From a virus, in IMG/VR virus record IMGVR_UViG_3300030060_002598, positions 1 through 22,384 of that record: a stretch of DNA of 22,384 nt. One strand, written 5' to 3'. Position numbers and translations under genes: made by a program. The notes under the pieces were generated by a model. It was not told where the DNA came from, ran no database searches, and saw nothing but the letters and a program-made list of their open reading frames with translations. Each line of letters opens with the position of its first letter. The first letter of the stretch is position 1. Below, in pieces: positions 6,860-15,200 of this stretch.

Positions 6860-9161
6860 TTGCGTTTGTGTTTTCGAATTGTCTTGCTGCTTGGTCAAGT
6901 AATCCTCTGTTGACTTCTGTGTTTTCATACCACGGCCTTTCTGTATTTTCTGTAACTTTAAATCCTTTAGGTATAATACCATTTTTAGCATTTTTTATAA
7001 ATTTTTCAAATTCTTTTTGTCTTGTTGGTGTCATAAAAACACTTGATCCATCACTTAGTGGATATTGTACAACAGGTCCATTTTCTGTTTGCGTATATCT
7101 TGCTCCAGATGAAAAAGTATTAAATTTACCTTCAACTACACTTTTGCCAATTGGTGAACCTTCAGTAATTGCACTTAGAGTGCTATGGCTTACAACTTGT
7201 TCTCCTTCAATAACCCAATTTTCCCAATGCCATCTGCCTAATGTTCCATCTTCTGGCCTACCTAAAAGTTCGTAAGTTTTTTGTATATTAGGTCTTAGAC
7301 CATCTTCAAGCATTTCTGTTAACAAAATTCCCCTTGGACCTCTAAATATGCCTTGTAATCCTTCACTAATTGTTGTTCCTTCTTTTTTAAAACCGTCATA
7401 TATATTTTTACCACCAAATCTACCATCGTCCCATAAATGCCGGCCTTGTATTCTGTCCATAACTAACACATCATCTCTACCAGCAACAAGCAATGTAAAT
7501 GATACTACCTTATTATCAATTCCAGCACCTTCAGTTAAAGCCATAAATTCACGCCTTATGTCTTTTGCTGAAACATTAGGGTCAGCTATCATATTATGTA
7601 AAGATTGTAATACAGTTAAATCACTTCCTTGTGGTTTTTTTGATAACTCAAACAATAATTTACCAGCAGCATTTACATTCATAGTCACTTGTTTACCTGG
7701 TGATCCTTCAGGTAAAGAATTTTTGATAGTGTTTTCCCACTGAATTTTGTCAGCTTCTGAAAACGTACCATTTACCACTTTTTCTATAAGTGGTCTAGCG
7801 TCTTGCATAATATCTATAAATGCTGCTTCTTGTTGTACTGGACCAGCTCCTCTTGACAATATACCCCAAACAAACAAATCAGCTGTCATAATTGGTGATG
7901 ATTGTCCACTTGAATAAATATCTCTTATATCTTTAACATAACTAAAACCTTCATCTACACCTTCTTTCATTTCTGGTGTAAGATTTTTAAGTTTTTCTGC
8001 CATTTTTTCTGGACTATTAGCGTATTCTATTGCTTTCAGCGGTGGAATAGGCAAATACTGACCACCAAATGCTTCCTTTTCCATCATTAACCAATTTTCT
8101 GTGCTTTGTAACGCTTGTGGATGAGTATTTGAAGTTTGATCTATTGCAGTAAAGACTTCCTTTTTATTGTTTGGTGTAAAAGCTTGGACAACAGGATTAA
8201 TAGGTTTTTCGCCATCACTTTCAACTAACAATTGATGTGGAACTTTGTGCGCTCTTGCATCTACAGGTGCTGGTTTTAAAGATTGAAAAAGTTTAATAAT
8301 TTTTGTTAAAGGTGCAGCTTCACCTTCTTCTTGTGTGGCTGCCGCACCAACGCCACCAGCAATAGTAGCCTTCCCTAATGTTGATGCAAATATTTTTGAT
8401 GCAGCAATAAATGCAGTTGTTAAAGCTGCACCAACGCCAACTGTATCTGTTAACGCCCCTTTCACACCAGCTTTAAACCTTTCATAGGAAGATACATCAT
8501 TTGGATCTTCTATTTGTGATTGCATAAATTTTACAAATTCGTTTTCAACACCTAAAGAAACAGCAACATCCGCAAGGTTACCGGTTTCTGGCGTAACTGC
8601 ATAATCAGCACCACTGCCTTTTATAAATCCTTTGGCCACACTAGAACCTTTTGCAGGGGTAAGGGATGCTGCAACTAACCATTGCGTTATATCTGAAACT
8701 ATTTGTCCAACACCTGTTTCTGGCTCAATTGTTTTTAAAGCATTGTCAAAATCGCTCTTTTTTAAACCAAATATAGGCATAACCATTTCTACTACATCTA
8801 TATTATCAAAAGAAATACCATATGTGTCTTTATATTTTTTTTGTAAAAATGCATTTGGAGCTGGATTTATTACAGATCCAATTAATGTAGATACATCTTT
8901 TGTGGCATCTAAAGCACTAGTAACACCTTTTGTTATTCCTGTTGTTGCAACTTTACCTATTTCTTGACCAATACCACTTTCGTTTAATTGTTTAGAAGCT
9001 TCAGAAAGTGCCTGACCACTTGGTGACATACCAGGATTGTAATTATTCAAAGTTTTGAAAATATTTGTCATTAAATCTGTTTCAACAACACGATTATCAC
9101 CATCATTATCATCTAATCTTTCTAAACTATCATACACATAATTTTCTAATCTTTGATCCAT
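6834..9161 (-). CDS. Large internal/ejection virion protein with possible HhH-glycosylase-like segment
   Basis: The ORF is 775 aa and starts 8 nt after the preceding stop, with AAGG six bases before the ATG. Residues about 158-255 (QWLVAASLTPAKGSSVAKGF, then YERFKAGVKGALTDTVGVGA) match the pattern seen in large marine-phage virion proteins, including a hydrophobic stretch near 238-262 that could cross a membrane. Residues about 300-580 form a different domain: DLFVWGILSRGAGPVQQEAA, then NKVVSFTLLVAGRDDVLVMD followed by RIQGRHLW. This arrangement resembles the phage DUF7178 or helix-hairpin-helix glycosylase-like pattern (KVxxFxxxLxGxxDxVxxDR). That similarity is from memory and weak. I see no lytic transglycosylase motif like that of T7 gp16. 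By position it is an internal virion or ejection protein. Confidence 0.78.
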   Translation of the reverse strand: MDQRLENYVYDSLERLDDNDGDNRVVETDLMTNIFKTLNNYNPGMSPSGQALSEASKQLNESGIGQEIGKVATTGITKGVTSALDATKDVSTLIGSVINPAPNAFLQKKYKDTYGISFDNIDVVEMVMPIFGLKKSDFDNALKTIEPETGVGQIVSDITQWLVAASLTPAKGSSVAKGFIKGSGADYAVTPETGNLADVAVSLGVENEFVKFMQSQIEDPNDVSSYERFKAGVKGALTDTVGVGAALTTAFIAASKIFASTLGKATIAGGVGAAATQEEGEAAPLTKIIKLFQSLKPAPVDARAHKVPHQLLVESDGEKPINPVVQAFTPNNKKEVFTAIDQTSNTHPQALQSTENWLMMEKEAFGGQYLPIPPLKAIEYANSPEKMAEKLKNLTPEMKEGVDEGFSYVKDIRDIYSSGQSSPIMTADLFVWGILSRGAGPVQQEAAFIDIMQDARPLIEKVVNGTFSEADKIQWENTIKNSLPEGSPGKQVTMNVNAAGKLLFELSKKPQGSDLTVLQSLHNMIADPNVSAKDIRREFMALTEGAGIDNKVVSFTLLVAGRDDVLVMDRIQGRHLWDDGRFGGKNIYDGFKKEGTTISEGLQGIFRGPRGILLTEMLEDGLRPNIQKTYELLGRPEDGTLGRWHWENWVIEGEQVVSHSTLSAITEGSPIGKSVVEGKFNTFSSGARYTQTENGPVVQYPLSDGSSVFMTPTRQKEFEKFIKNAKNGIIPKGFKVTENTERPWYENTEVNRGLLDQAARQFENTNANGEVLRSP

Positions 9162-9169
9162 ATCAAACC

Positions 9170-11155
9170 TTAATAATTTATGCCAAAATTTCTTAACGCT
9201 CTTTCAAAATAATCAATTTCTTTGTATATTTCTTTTTGTGAAGCTATATCTCTAGGGGCTTCTTCAGTTAAAATTCTTAACCTTTCAAGACCAATATCAC
9301 GTGATTGCTCTAAAATACGTGCTAATTGAGGTGTAGTACCTGTAGCAACAAATGTTTCGCTTTCACCTAAAGAAGTGTTGTATAAAGGCAATCCTAGATC
9401 ATCTCTTCTATTTCTATCATTGTAAATCTTTATTTGTTCAATGGCATCTTCTACAATAACTCTTTGAAATTCAGTTTGATTATTTTTTTTAATTTTAGAA
9501 AGCTCTTCACGTATCATTTCTTGTGTCAAAAGAATTTTCTTTTCTCGAGAAGCATCAACAAATCTTAACAATTCACTTGATATAATATTGACGTGTCTTG
9601 CCGCAGCTATCACTAAACTATCATTTCCATAATTTTCCAATTCTGCTAGATTTGCTCCTGACCTTTCTTTTTCTTCTTTAATTCTTTCATTAACAAAACT
9701 AATAATAGTTTGATTTTCTTTATAAATACGTATTTTATCTTTATATTCAGAAATAATATTTCGATAATTATCAGTATTTGGCAACAAAGAATAGCCATCT
9801 ATTTTTGGATATTCTTCTATTGTTTTACGTAACATTGTATGTGTAAGCTGATTGTCTAATAACAAATCGTCAAGTTTATTTTTAAGCCTATCTATAGCAA
9901 ATTCATCTCCAAATTGTATACTTCGGTCAGTTTCTGTCCTTGAAATAGAACTTAACGCATCTCGTTCTTCTTGACTAAATCTAGATTGTAATCCAATTGG
10001 ATTTACATTAACCATAGAATTAAAAATATTTTTTAAATCAAAACCAGTTATTGATCTTTGTGATTGTGTTTGAGAAATAATTTCTTGTTCTACATTATTT
10101 TTTAAAACTTTTATGTCACTTGGTATATTTTGAGTAATATCATTAAATAATTCTAATGCCTGATCTTGATTGTACACAGCGGAATTTTGTATAATAACTA
10201 TATCATTTATAAATTCTGATCTTTTTTCTATTAATTCATCTTCTTGATTTTTTTGAAAATCGTCAAAATCTTTTCTAGCTGAAGTAGCACTTGATAAATT
10301 CTTTATTAATAATTCTGAACTATAAACATCATCAAGATTAAATAATGCTTCTAATATTCCACTACCGATGTTTTGTTCAAAATTTTCTGGTAATTTTGAT
10401 AATTTAGAACTAACAGAATTACCAGATGTATTATTAAAATTAATTAAATCAAAAACAAAACCTACTCCTTTTTCTGGATTATCATTAATAAAATCATTTA
10501 TCATAATTGTGCCAGCTTTTTGAATAAAAGAATTTCTAGCAATTAAACCTTTGTTTGTTAAAGTTAATTGCCCATTTTTATCTTTTGCTGTAAAACCTGG
10601 GGTTGTTCTTATAAATTCATTAATAATAAAATTATATTCATTTTGATTTGTCTTACTATTTAACTTTGATAATGATACATCTTCTTTTTGCTTTAAGGCT
10701 AATGCTGCCCTTGCTGCAATCGCTGCATCTACTTTTTTTCTTAATCTAGTTCTTGCACTGTTTTCAGCAATATTAAATTTACTCTCAAATTTAAGTCTAG
10801 AATTAAGATTTGTACCTATATTGTTTTGTAATGTTGTTTTTATTTCATTAACTTGCTGGTTCCATCTTGGTTGATCACCATCAAGTACAGAATAAATATT
10901 AGCATCATTTGCCATAACATTTTCTAATGACGCTAATTGCGTTGCCGCAGCTAATAAATTTTCTTCAAGTTTTAATTCTTCAGCAACTCTATATCGACCT
11001 AATGATATTTCTGCAACCTCACCCAAAAAAGCGTTTAGCGGTGCTGCTTTATCTATTTCTGACTGTGCAACACTAAAACTTTTTCTTGCACGTATAGACG
11101 CACCAGGCGCACGATTAGAGGGATTAAACTTAGCTGTGTAGGTCGGTATTCTCAT
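9170..11155 (-). CDS. Internal virion protein, helical (T7 gp15 position)
   Basis: This is a 661-aa protein whose ATG shares one base with the preceding stop (TAATG). The sequence is dominated by Lys/Glu/Asn/Ile-rich helical segments with coiled-coil character, for example around residues 60-160 and 330-560. I see no enzymatic motif, signal peptide or clear membrane segment. The N-terminus (TAKFNPSNRAPGASIRARKS) is basic and probably extended. Its place between a gp14-like protein and a larger ejection protein matches the gp14-gp15-gp16 order of T7-type internal cores. That is an inference from order, not from sequence identity. Codons are strongly A/T-rich compared with the capsid and terminase genes. 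Confidence 0.7.
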   Translation of the reverse strand: MRIPTYTAKFNPSNRAPGASIRARKSFSVAQSEIDKAAPLNAFLGEVAEISLGRYRVAEELKLEENLLAAATQLASLENVMANDANIYSVLDGDQPRWNQQVNEIKTTLQNNIGTNLNSRLKFESKFNIAENSARTRLRKKVDAAIAARAALALKQKEDVSLSKLNSKTNQNEYNFIINEFIRTTPGFTAKDKNGQLTLTNKGLIARNSFIQKAGTIMINDFINDNPEKGVGFVFDLINFNNTSGNSVSSKLSKLPENFEQNIGSGILEALFNLDDVYSSELLIKNLSSATSARKDFDDFQKNQEDELIEKRSEFINDIVIIQNSAVYNQDQALELFNDITQNIPSDIKVLKNNVEQEIISQTQSQRSITGFDLKNIFNSMVNVNPIGLQSRFSQEERDALSSISRTETDRSIQFGDEFAIDRLKNKLDDLLLDNQLTHTMLRKTIEEYPKIDGYSLLPNTDNYRNIISEYKDKIRIYKENQTIISFVNERIKEEKERSGANLAELENYGNDSLVIAAARHVNIISSELLRFVDASREKKILLTQEMIREELSKIKKNNQTEFQRVIVEDAIEQIKIYNDRNRRDDLGLPLYNTSLGESETFVATGTTPQLARILEQSRDIGLERLRILTEEAPRDIASQKEIYKEIDYFERALRNFGINY

Positions 11156-11700
11156 TAGCTCTGCCCTACCCTTCCTATATTTCTACCACCATAAAATTCT
11201 GTACCTAATCTTGCTGCCTGTCCTAAAGAACTAATAAGTGATTTTGTACCTTGCGCCTGTAAACTAGCCGCTTGTGCGCCACCTTCCATACGAGATAATT
11301 CTGCTTGCAAACGTGCATCTTCCTGTTTGTCATTGATCTCCATATTAATAAGTTCGTTTTCAAAATCCATCTGTTCTAAAGTAAAATCAAATTCATTGGC
11401 ACTTTCTAAACCAACAAATATAGGCGTACCCATAGATAAATCTACACCGGAATAAGCAAACCCAGCACGTTGCTCACCACGTAAAGTATCAAAATCTTTC
11501 CTCGCTCTTTTTTTGGCAAGCACTAAATTATCATTAATAATCGTGCGTTGCTTTTCTAAAAGATCTATATCACGTTCAATTAACTTAGCGTTAAACTCTC
11601 CAACTTCTCTAGCTGCTTGTGCGGCACTGTCTGCTGCACGTTTTTGTTGTAAGCCACCAATTAAAGTAGCCCCTAATGTTAATACTTGAAATATGCTCAT
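11155..11700 (-). CDS. Internal virion protein, T7 gp14-like
   Basis: The protein is 181 aa and its start abuts the tail tubular B stop codon (TAG-ATG). A short hydrophobic N-terminus (VLTLGATLIGGLQ) is followed by long Ala/Glu/Arg-rich helices. A central turn reads RAGFAYSGVDLSMGTPIFVG, a feature typical of gp14-like virion proteins in podoviruses. The C-terminus is Ala/Gly-rich. Proteins of this kind are ejected with the DNA and help to form the channel across the outer membrane. The assignment rests on length, the central motif and position just after tail tubular B. Confidence 0.7.
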   Translation of the reverse strand: MSIFQVLTLGATLIGGLQQKRAADSAAQAAREVGEFNAKLIERDIDLLEKQRTIINDNLVLAKKRARKDFDTLRGEQRAGFAYSGVDLSMGTPIFVGLESANEFDFTLEQMDFENELINMEINDKQEDARLQAELSRMEGGAQAASLQAQGTKSLISSLGQAARLGTEFYGGRNIGRVGQS

Positions 11701-14073
11701 CTAAATATCAAAAGTTGTTAATCTTGGATAAATTGCTAATACTGTCAAAGGTAAAGCTTGGGTTTGTCTAAGGTGTACTGTGTCATTTTCATAGTACGTA
11801 CCGGTAAATTCTACTGTTTTATCACCAGTAAATAACGGTACTGCTTCACTTGCCGCCATAGAACTATCACGAAATGGTATACTTTCCAATGTGTCATTAT
11901 TAGGTCCAACATCTAACCCTACTGTATTTAACAATCGTACAGTAACGCCATGCAATCTTTTAGGCTTGCCTTGTGATGTACCATCTGCACTACCAGCTTC
12001 TAATCTTAATGTTTGCATACTTGAATTATATCCTAGACCCATAACCGCCAATGTGCTTTCAAATGATAATGTTACATCACCAGATGATACTGTACGCACA
12101 GCATGAGCTGCTCCATTGGCCGTTATAGAAATAACCTGACCTTCCAAATGATATAACCCTGTCATAGCTGTTGTTCTTTGTGTTGAATAATCAGCTGGCG
12201 TAGGCCATCCAGATGGAAAAGTTAAGGCACTATCACAAAAGAAAGCTTCTTCTGTTGTATTGCCAAATTCAATTGATTTTAATCGCTCAATATATCTTTT
12301 TGTAGCACTATTAATTGTTCTTTTGACAATCATGTATAATTCATCTTCACCACTATCTGACGGTAAAGTTGCAATACTTTCTACAACAGCATTTGTTTGT
12401 GATGCACAACGTAAATTATTATCATCTGACGATGTTGCCGTTACCACCTGACCAATAGCAGATTTTATAGTAACTGTGGTTGTACTTGCTGTAGCCGTGA
12501 AATCATCATGGTTATTAATGGCTGTCGCTAGATTTGTAGCTGTTGTATTACTTGCACCACTTACAGGAATAAAATGTAATGTAGATGTCGCTGATGATGC
12601 GCCTAATGCATCCGCTGTAAATGTAACGCTTGTACCATCACCTTTTGTTAACGTAACCGTCTTACCAACAAATGATGATGTTATGCTTCCTACAGTTACT
12701 GTTGTTGTTCCTAATACACCACCTAATAAATGTTTATGCCACGCAACCACCTGCTCTTCTCGCCTGTATGTCATGCCCAACAAAACACCATCACTGCGCA
12801 AACACCAAACAATACTATCCGGCTCCTGTTGATACGCAAACTCACTAATACCACCCTCTGTAATATGTTCAGAGAGTATAGTCATATCCGGTGCTTGATA
12901 ACCAAATTCATCTACATCACCTACATATCTAAACTCACGTACTTTACGCTGATTACGCTGCAAAAATAAAGTCACATCAGCCACCTGTACTGGTGCTACT
13001 TTTGCAGAACCATAATTACTATACTTTCTTATGAGCGTTGTTGTTGGCGTGATTGGACCTTGACTTGATGTTGTTACAACAAATTCACCACCAGCCGTAC
13101 CAATAACTAAAACCCTTGTCGCTGACATCCACCGGATTTCATTGACCGTATTACTTGCAATTGTATAAACTAATGCATCGTCTGCATTAGAACCAGTGGT
13201 AAAATCTGTATAGCTGCCGTTTTTACTAAAAAATATTGTTTGTGGATTATTGTTTGTACCGGCAAATACTAACCGTTGTTCAAAGAAAGTAACCACAGAT
13301 GGATAATTATCTGAACTTACATTGAGATTTAAAATAGATGAATTACTTGATGATGTTAAAGTAGGGGTTGCAAAGGTCCAGTTATTATTTGCAGATCGTG
13401 TTAATGTTCTTATTGCATGACTAGGATGCACTAAAAACATCGTATCAGCACTTTGCGCAAAGTTTACATCTGCTAAATCTGATGAGCTATAAGGCGTTGC
13501 TACCTCAAATATTTTGTCAACTGTTTGCGTTTCTCCAGCGGAAAATGTACTCATACTAGTTGTATCAATTGCATTTCCAAACAAGTCTGTTAACGTAAAA
13601 GTATTCGTTGTTACATTTGCAATTTTAAAATTTCTATTTTGCAAATCAGCTAAATAAGTAGCACCTACACCACTCATGTTTAAAAATACTTCATCACCAT
13701 TACTTAACTGATGATTATTACTAGTGAAAACACCTGGATTAGCATTTGTCATAGCCGTAAGAGTTTTAGCAGATTCTGTTAAAATTTGCTGACCACTGCG
13801 ATACACACGCATGATCTGATCACCAAATTCAAGAATATACGTATCACTTGTTTTAAACTGAAAAGGTATCAACCTTGTTGTGTCATCACTATCTTTAACT
13901 TCACCTAAAAATTCTGTGCCTGGTCTACGTGTAACACCACCTTGCGGAAGAACAAGAAAATTCGTTAAATCAGACAATCCTTCTGAGTATTTCTGAAGTC
14001 CAACCCTGCCTTCAAGCTTCGGAGATAATTCACCGCCTGTAAATGAAGATAATGCTGGAGCTGATTTTGGCAT
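11701..14073 (-). CDS. Tail tubular protein B-like (nozzle), with inserted domains
   Basis: The protein is 790 aa and its ATG overlaps the tail tubular A stop (TAATG). The N-terminus ALSSFTGGELSPKLEGRVGL and then NFLVLPQGGVTRRPGTEFLG are hallmarks of a widespread phage tail protein family that forms the lower tail or nozzle. Residues about 190-450 and 563-790 belong to that core (FEQRLVFAGTNNNPQTIFFS, then VKRTINSATKRYIERLK). Two segments look added. Residues about 106-186 resemble the E1-FCCH-like fold seen in phage proteins (NPGVFTSNNHQLSNGDEVFL). Residues about 455-562 resemble a Thr/Ser-rich Ig-like or adhesin-like domain (GKTVTLTKGDGTSVTFTADA). Role: closes the tail and carries the fibres. 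Confidence 0.85.
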   Translation of the reverse strand: MPKSAPALSSFTGGELSPKLEGRVGLQKYSEGLSDLTNFLVLPQGGVTRRPGTEFLGEVKDSDDTTRLIPFQFKTSDTYILEFGDQIMRVYRSGQQILTESAKTLTAMTNANPGVFTSNNHQLSNGDEVFLNMSGVGATYLADLQNRNFKIANVTTNTFTLTDLFGNAIDTTSMSTFSAGETQTVDKIFEVATPYSSSDLADVNFAQSADTMFLVHPSHAIRTLTRSANNNWTFATPTLTSSSNSSILNLNVSSDNYPSVVTFFEQRLVFAGTNNNPQTIFFSKNGSYTDFTTGSNADDALVYTIASNTVNEIRWMSATRVLVIGTAGGEFVVTTSSQGPITPTTTLIRKYSNYGSAKVAPVQVADVTLFLQRNQRKVREFRYVGDVDEFGYQAPDMTILSEHITEGGISEFAYQQEPDSIVWCLRSDGVLLGMTYRREEQVVAWHKHLLGGVLGTTTVTVGSITSSFVGKTVTLTKGDGTSVTFTADALGASSATSTLHFIPVSGASNTTATNLATAINNHDDFTATASTTTVTIKSAIGQVVTATSSDDNNLRCASQTNAVVESIATLPSDSGEDELYMIVKRTINSATKRYIERLKSIEFGNTTEEAFFCDSALTFPSGWPTPADYSTQRTTAMTGLYHLEGQVISITANGAAHAVRTVSSGDVTLSFESTLAVMGLGYNSSMQTLRLEAGSADGTSQGKPKRLHGVTVRLLNTVGLDVGPNNDTLESIPFRDSSMAASEAVPLFTGDKTVEFTGTYYENDTVHLRQTQALPLTVLAIYPRLTTFDI

Positions 14074-14678
14074 TAAAATCTGCTTTCGATAAGATCAGAA
14101 GCTTCAATGCGTTGTGGCGCACCTTCAGTAGCGTCAACAAAACGTGCTTCTTTTAGTTTCTCCTGATATAAATTATACGTGCTATTCATCAAAGTATTAG
14201 AACCGGTAATCGCATAGCAAACTTCATGCGCTAAACGTGCTGCTAATGCTTCAATTAATCCACTATCATACTTTGTTGTATCGGTAATTTGACCAATATA
14301 TTTAATTTTTGCCGTACCTTCATCTGTAAGTAATAAACGACCTTCAATGACATAAACAGGCTTACCATCGTTTGTAAGCATATTATCCATAGGATACGTT
14401 AATGTACCATTACTAAATTCAAGCACTCTTAAACAGGATGGGTCTGTTGGTAAGATAAACTGGTTAGTATATCCAAAGTTTGGTGAAGAGCTGTCTTTTG
14501 ACAAGGTAGCTCTAGATATTAAACTATTCCAAGGATGCGCCCTAAATACAGCATCACGAACATTATCAAATCTTTGATTAATAACAGTTGCTGCCTTAAC
14601 ATTTTCAGTAAAAGAACTAATAGTACTTGCGCCTATAATATTTAAAGCAAAGTTAGCAATGTCTACTTTAGATGCCAT
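14073..14678 (-). CDS. Tail tubular protein A-like (adaptor below the portal)
   Basis: The protein is 201 aa, close to T7 gp11 (about 196 aa). The start follows a clear AGGAGA ribosome site six bases upstream, just after a strong terminator. The N-terminus KVDIANFALNIIGASTISSF, then VINQRFDNVRDAVFRAHPWN, is the classic opening of the gp11 or gatekeeper family. The late segment GLIEALAARLAHEVCYAITG is the usual helix in that family. It should form the ring that joins the portal to the nozzle protein encoded next. The order A then B is conserved across T7-like podoviruses. Confidence 0.88.
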   Translation of the reverse strand: MASKVDIANFALNIIGASTISSFTENVKAATVINQRFDNVRDAVFRAHPWNSLISRATLSKDSSSPNFGYTNQFILPTDPSCLRVLEFSNGTLTYPMDNMLTNDGKPVYVIEGRLLLTDEGTAKIKYIGQITDTTKYDSGLIEALAARLAHEVCYAITGSNTLMNSTYNLYQEKLKEARFVDATEGAPQRIEASDLIESRF

Positions 14679-14690
14679 TTATATCTCCTA

Positions 14691-14720
14691 AAAAAAAGAA
14701 GGGGGGAAAAATCCCCCCCC
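14691..14720 (-). terminator. Strong intrinsic terminator between head and tail genes
   Basis: In minus-strand RNA, eight G (14720-14713) are followed by AUUUUU and six C (14706-14701), forming a 7-bp stem with a 4-nt loop. The tract UUCUUUUUUU (14700-14691) follows directly. It starts six bases after the TAA of the probable cement gene. T7 places its T-phi terminator at the same point, between the capsid gene 10 and the tail gene 11, to make capsid transcripts more abundant than tail transcripts. Confidence 0.9.
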
Positions 14721-14726
14721 AACTTA

Positions 14727-15188
14727 TTAGTCAACCACGTATTTTATGGTTAACTCAATGGTTCCTGTGCCAGCAGCACCACCCATTGTTACGGTTACTG
14801 CAACACCATCACCGTTGGTATCTGTGACTGTGCCTGACCCTAGAGCCAATGTAGCCATTATATCTACCTTTTGTGCGGATGTTGATGCAGCAGCTGCTTT
14901 ATAAGCGGCAGCGGATGCACTTACAGCTGTACCGGAACTATTGGTATGCGCTGCATAACCAACCGATAAGGTCGTAGAGGAACCTAACGCATCATGCGCT
15001 AATGATCCTTCTAACAACCGTGCGTTGTGCGGAAGTATAAACATTTCAATAACATCACCAGATGCTAAAGAAGATGCTTCATATACGTCATGCGCAACAC
15101 GTATTCTACCACCCATTTTATTTACTGGGTTTTTTACGGTTGGAACTGCTCTTGTGTTGGTTCTACCAACAGAGTAAACTGTAGCCAT
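14727..15188 (-). CDS. Probable head cement/decoration protein
   Basis: This small protein is 153 aa, rich in Ala, Thr, Gly, Ser and Val, and looks all-beta. A near-ideal AAAGGAGAT ribosome site lies seven bases before the ATG and overlaps the capsid stop codon. An internal start (IRVAHDVYEASSLASGDVIE) and the C-terminal TIELTIKYVVD suggest a compact jellyroll or sandwich. Its place straight after the capsid gene and before the terminator matches the cement protein Bbp16 of phage BPP-1, whose module is also portal, Bbp19, scaffold, capsid, cement. The strong ribosome site and position suggest high-level synthesis. I assign function by context and fold type, not by clear identity. Confidence 0.68.
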   Translation of the reverse strand: MATVYSVGRTNTRAVPTVKNPVNKMGGRIRVAHDVYEASSLASGDVIEMFILPHNARLLEGSLAHDALGSSTTLSVGYAAHTNSSGTAVSASAAAYKAAAASTSAQKVDIMATLALGSGTVTDTNGDGVAVTVTMGGAAGTGTIELTIKYVVD

Positions 15189-15200
15189 GATCTATCTCCT

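Noticed and set aside
6868-8967. Several plus-strand ORFs of 111-135 codons opposite the 775-aa gene
   Set aside because: They are antisense to a well-supported coding region, are rich in Ser/Leu/Pro as expected from mirrored AT-rich codons, and have no neighbours on that strand.
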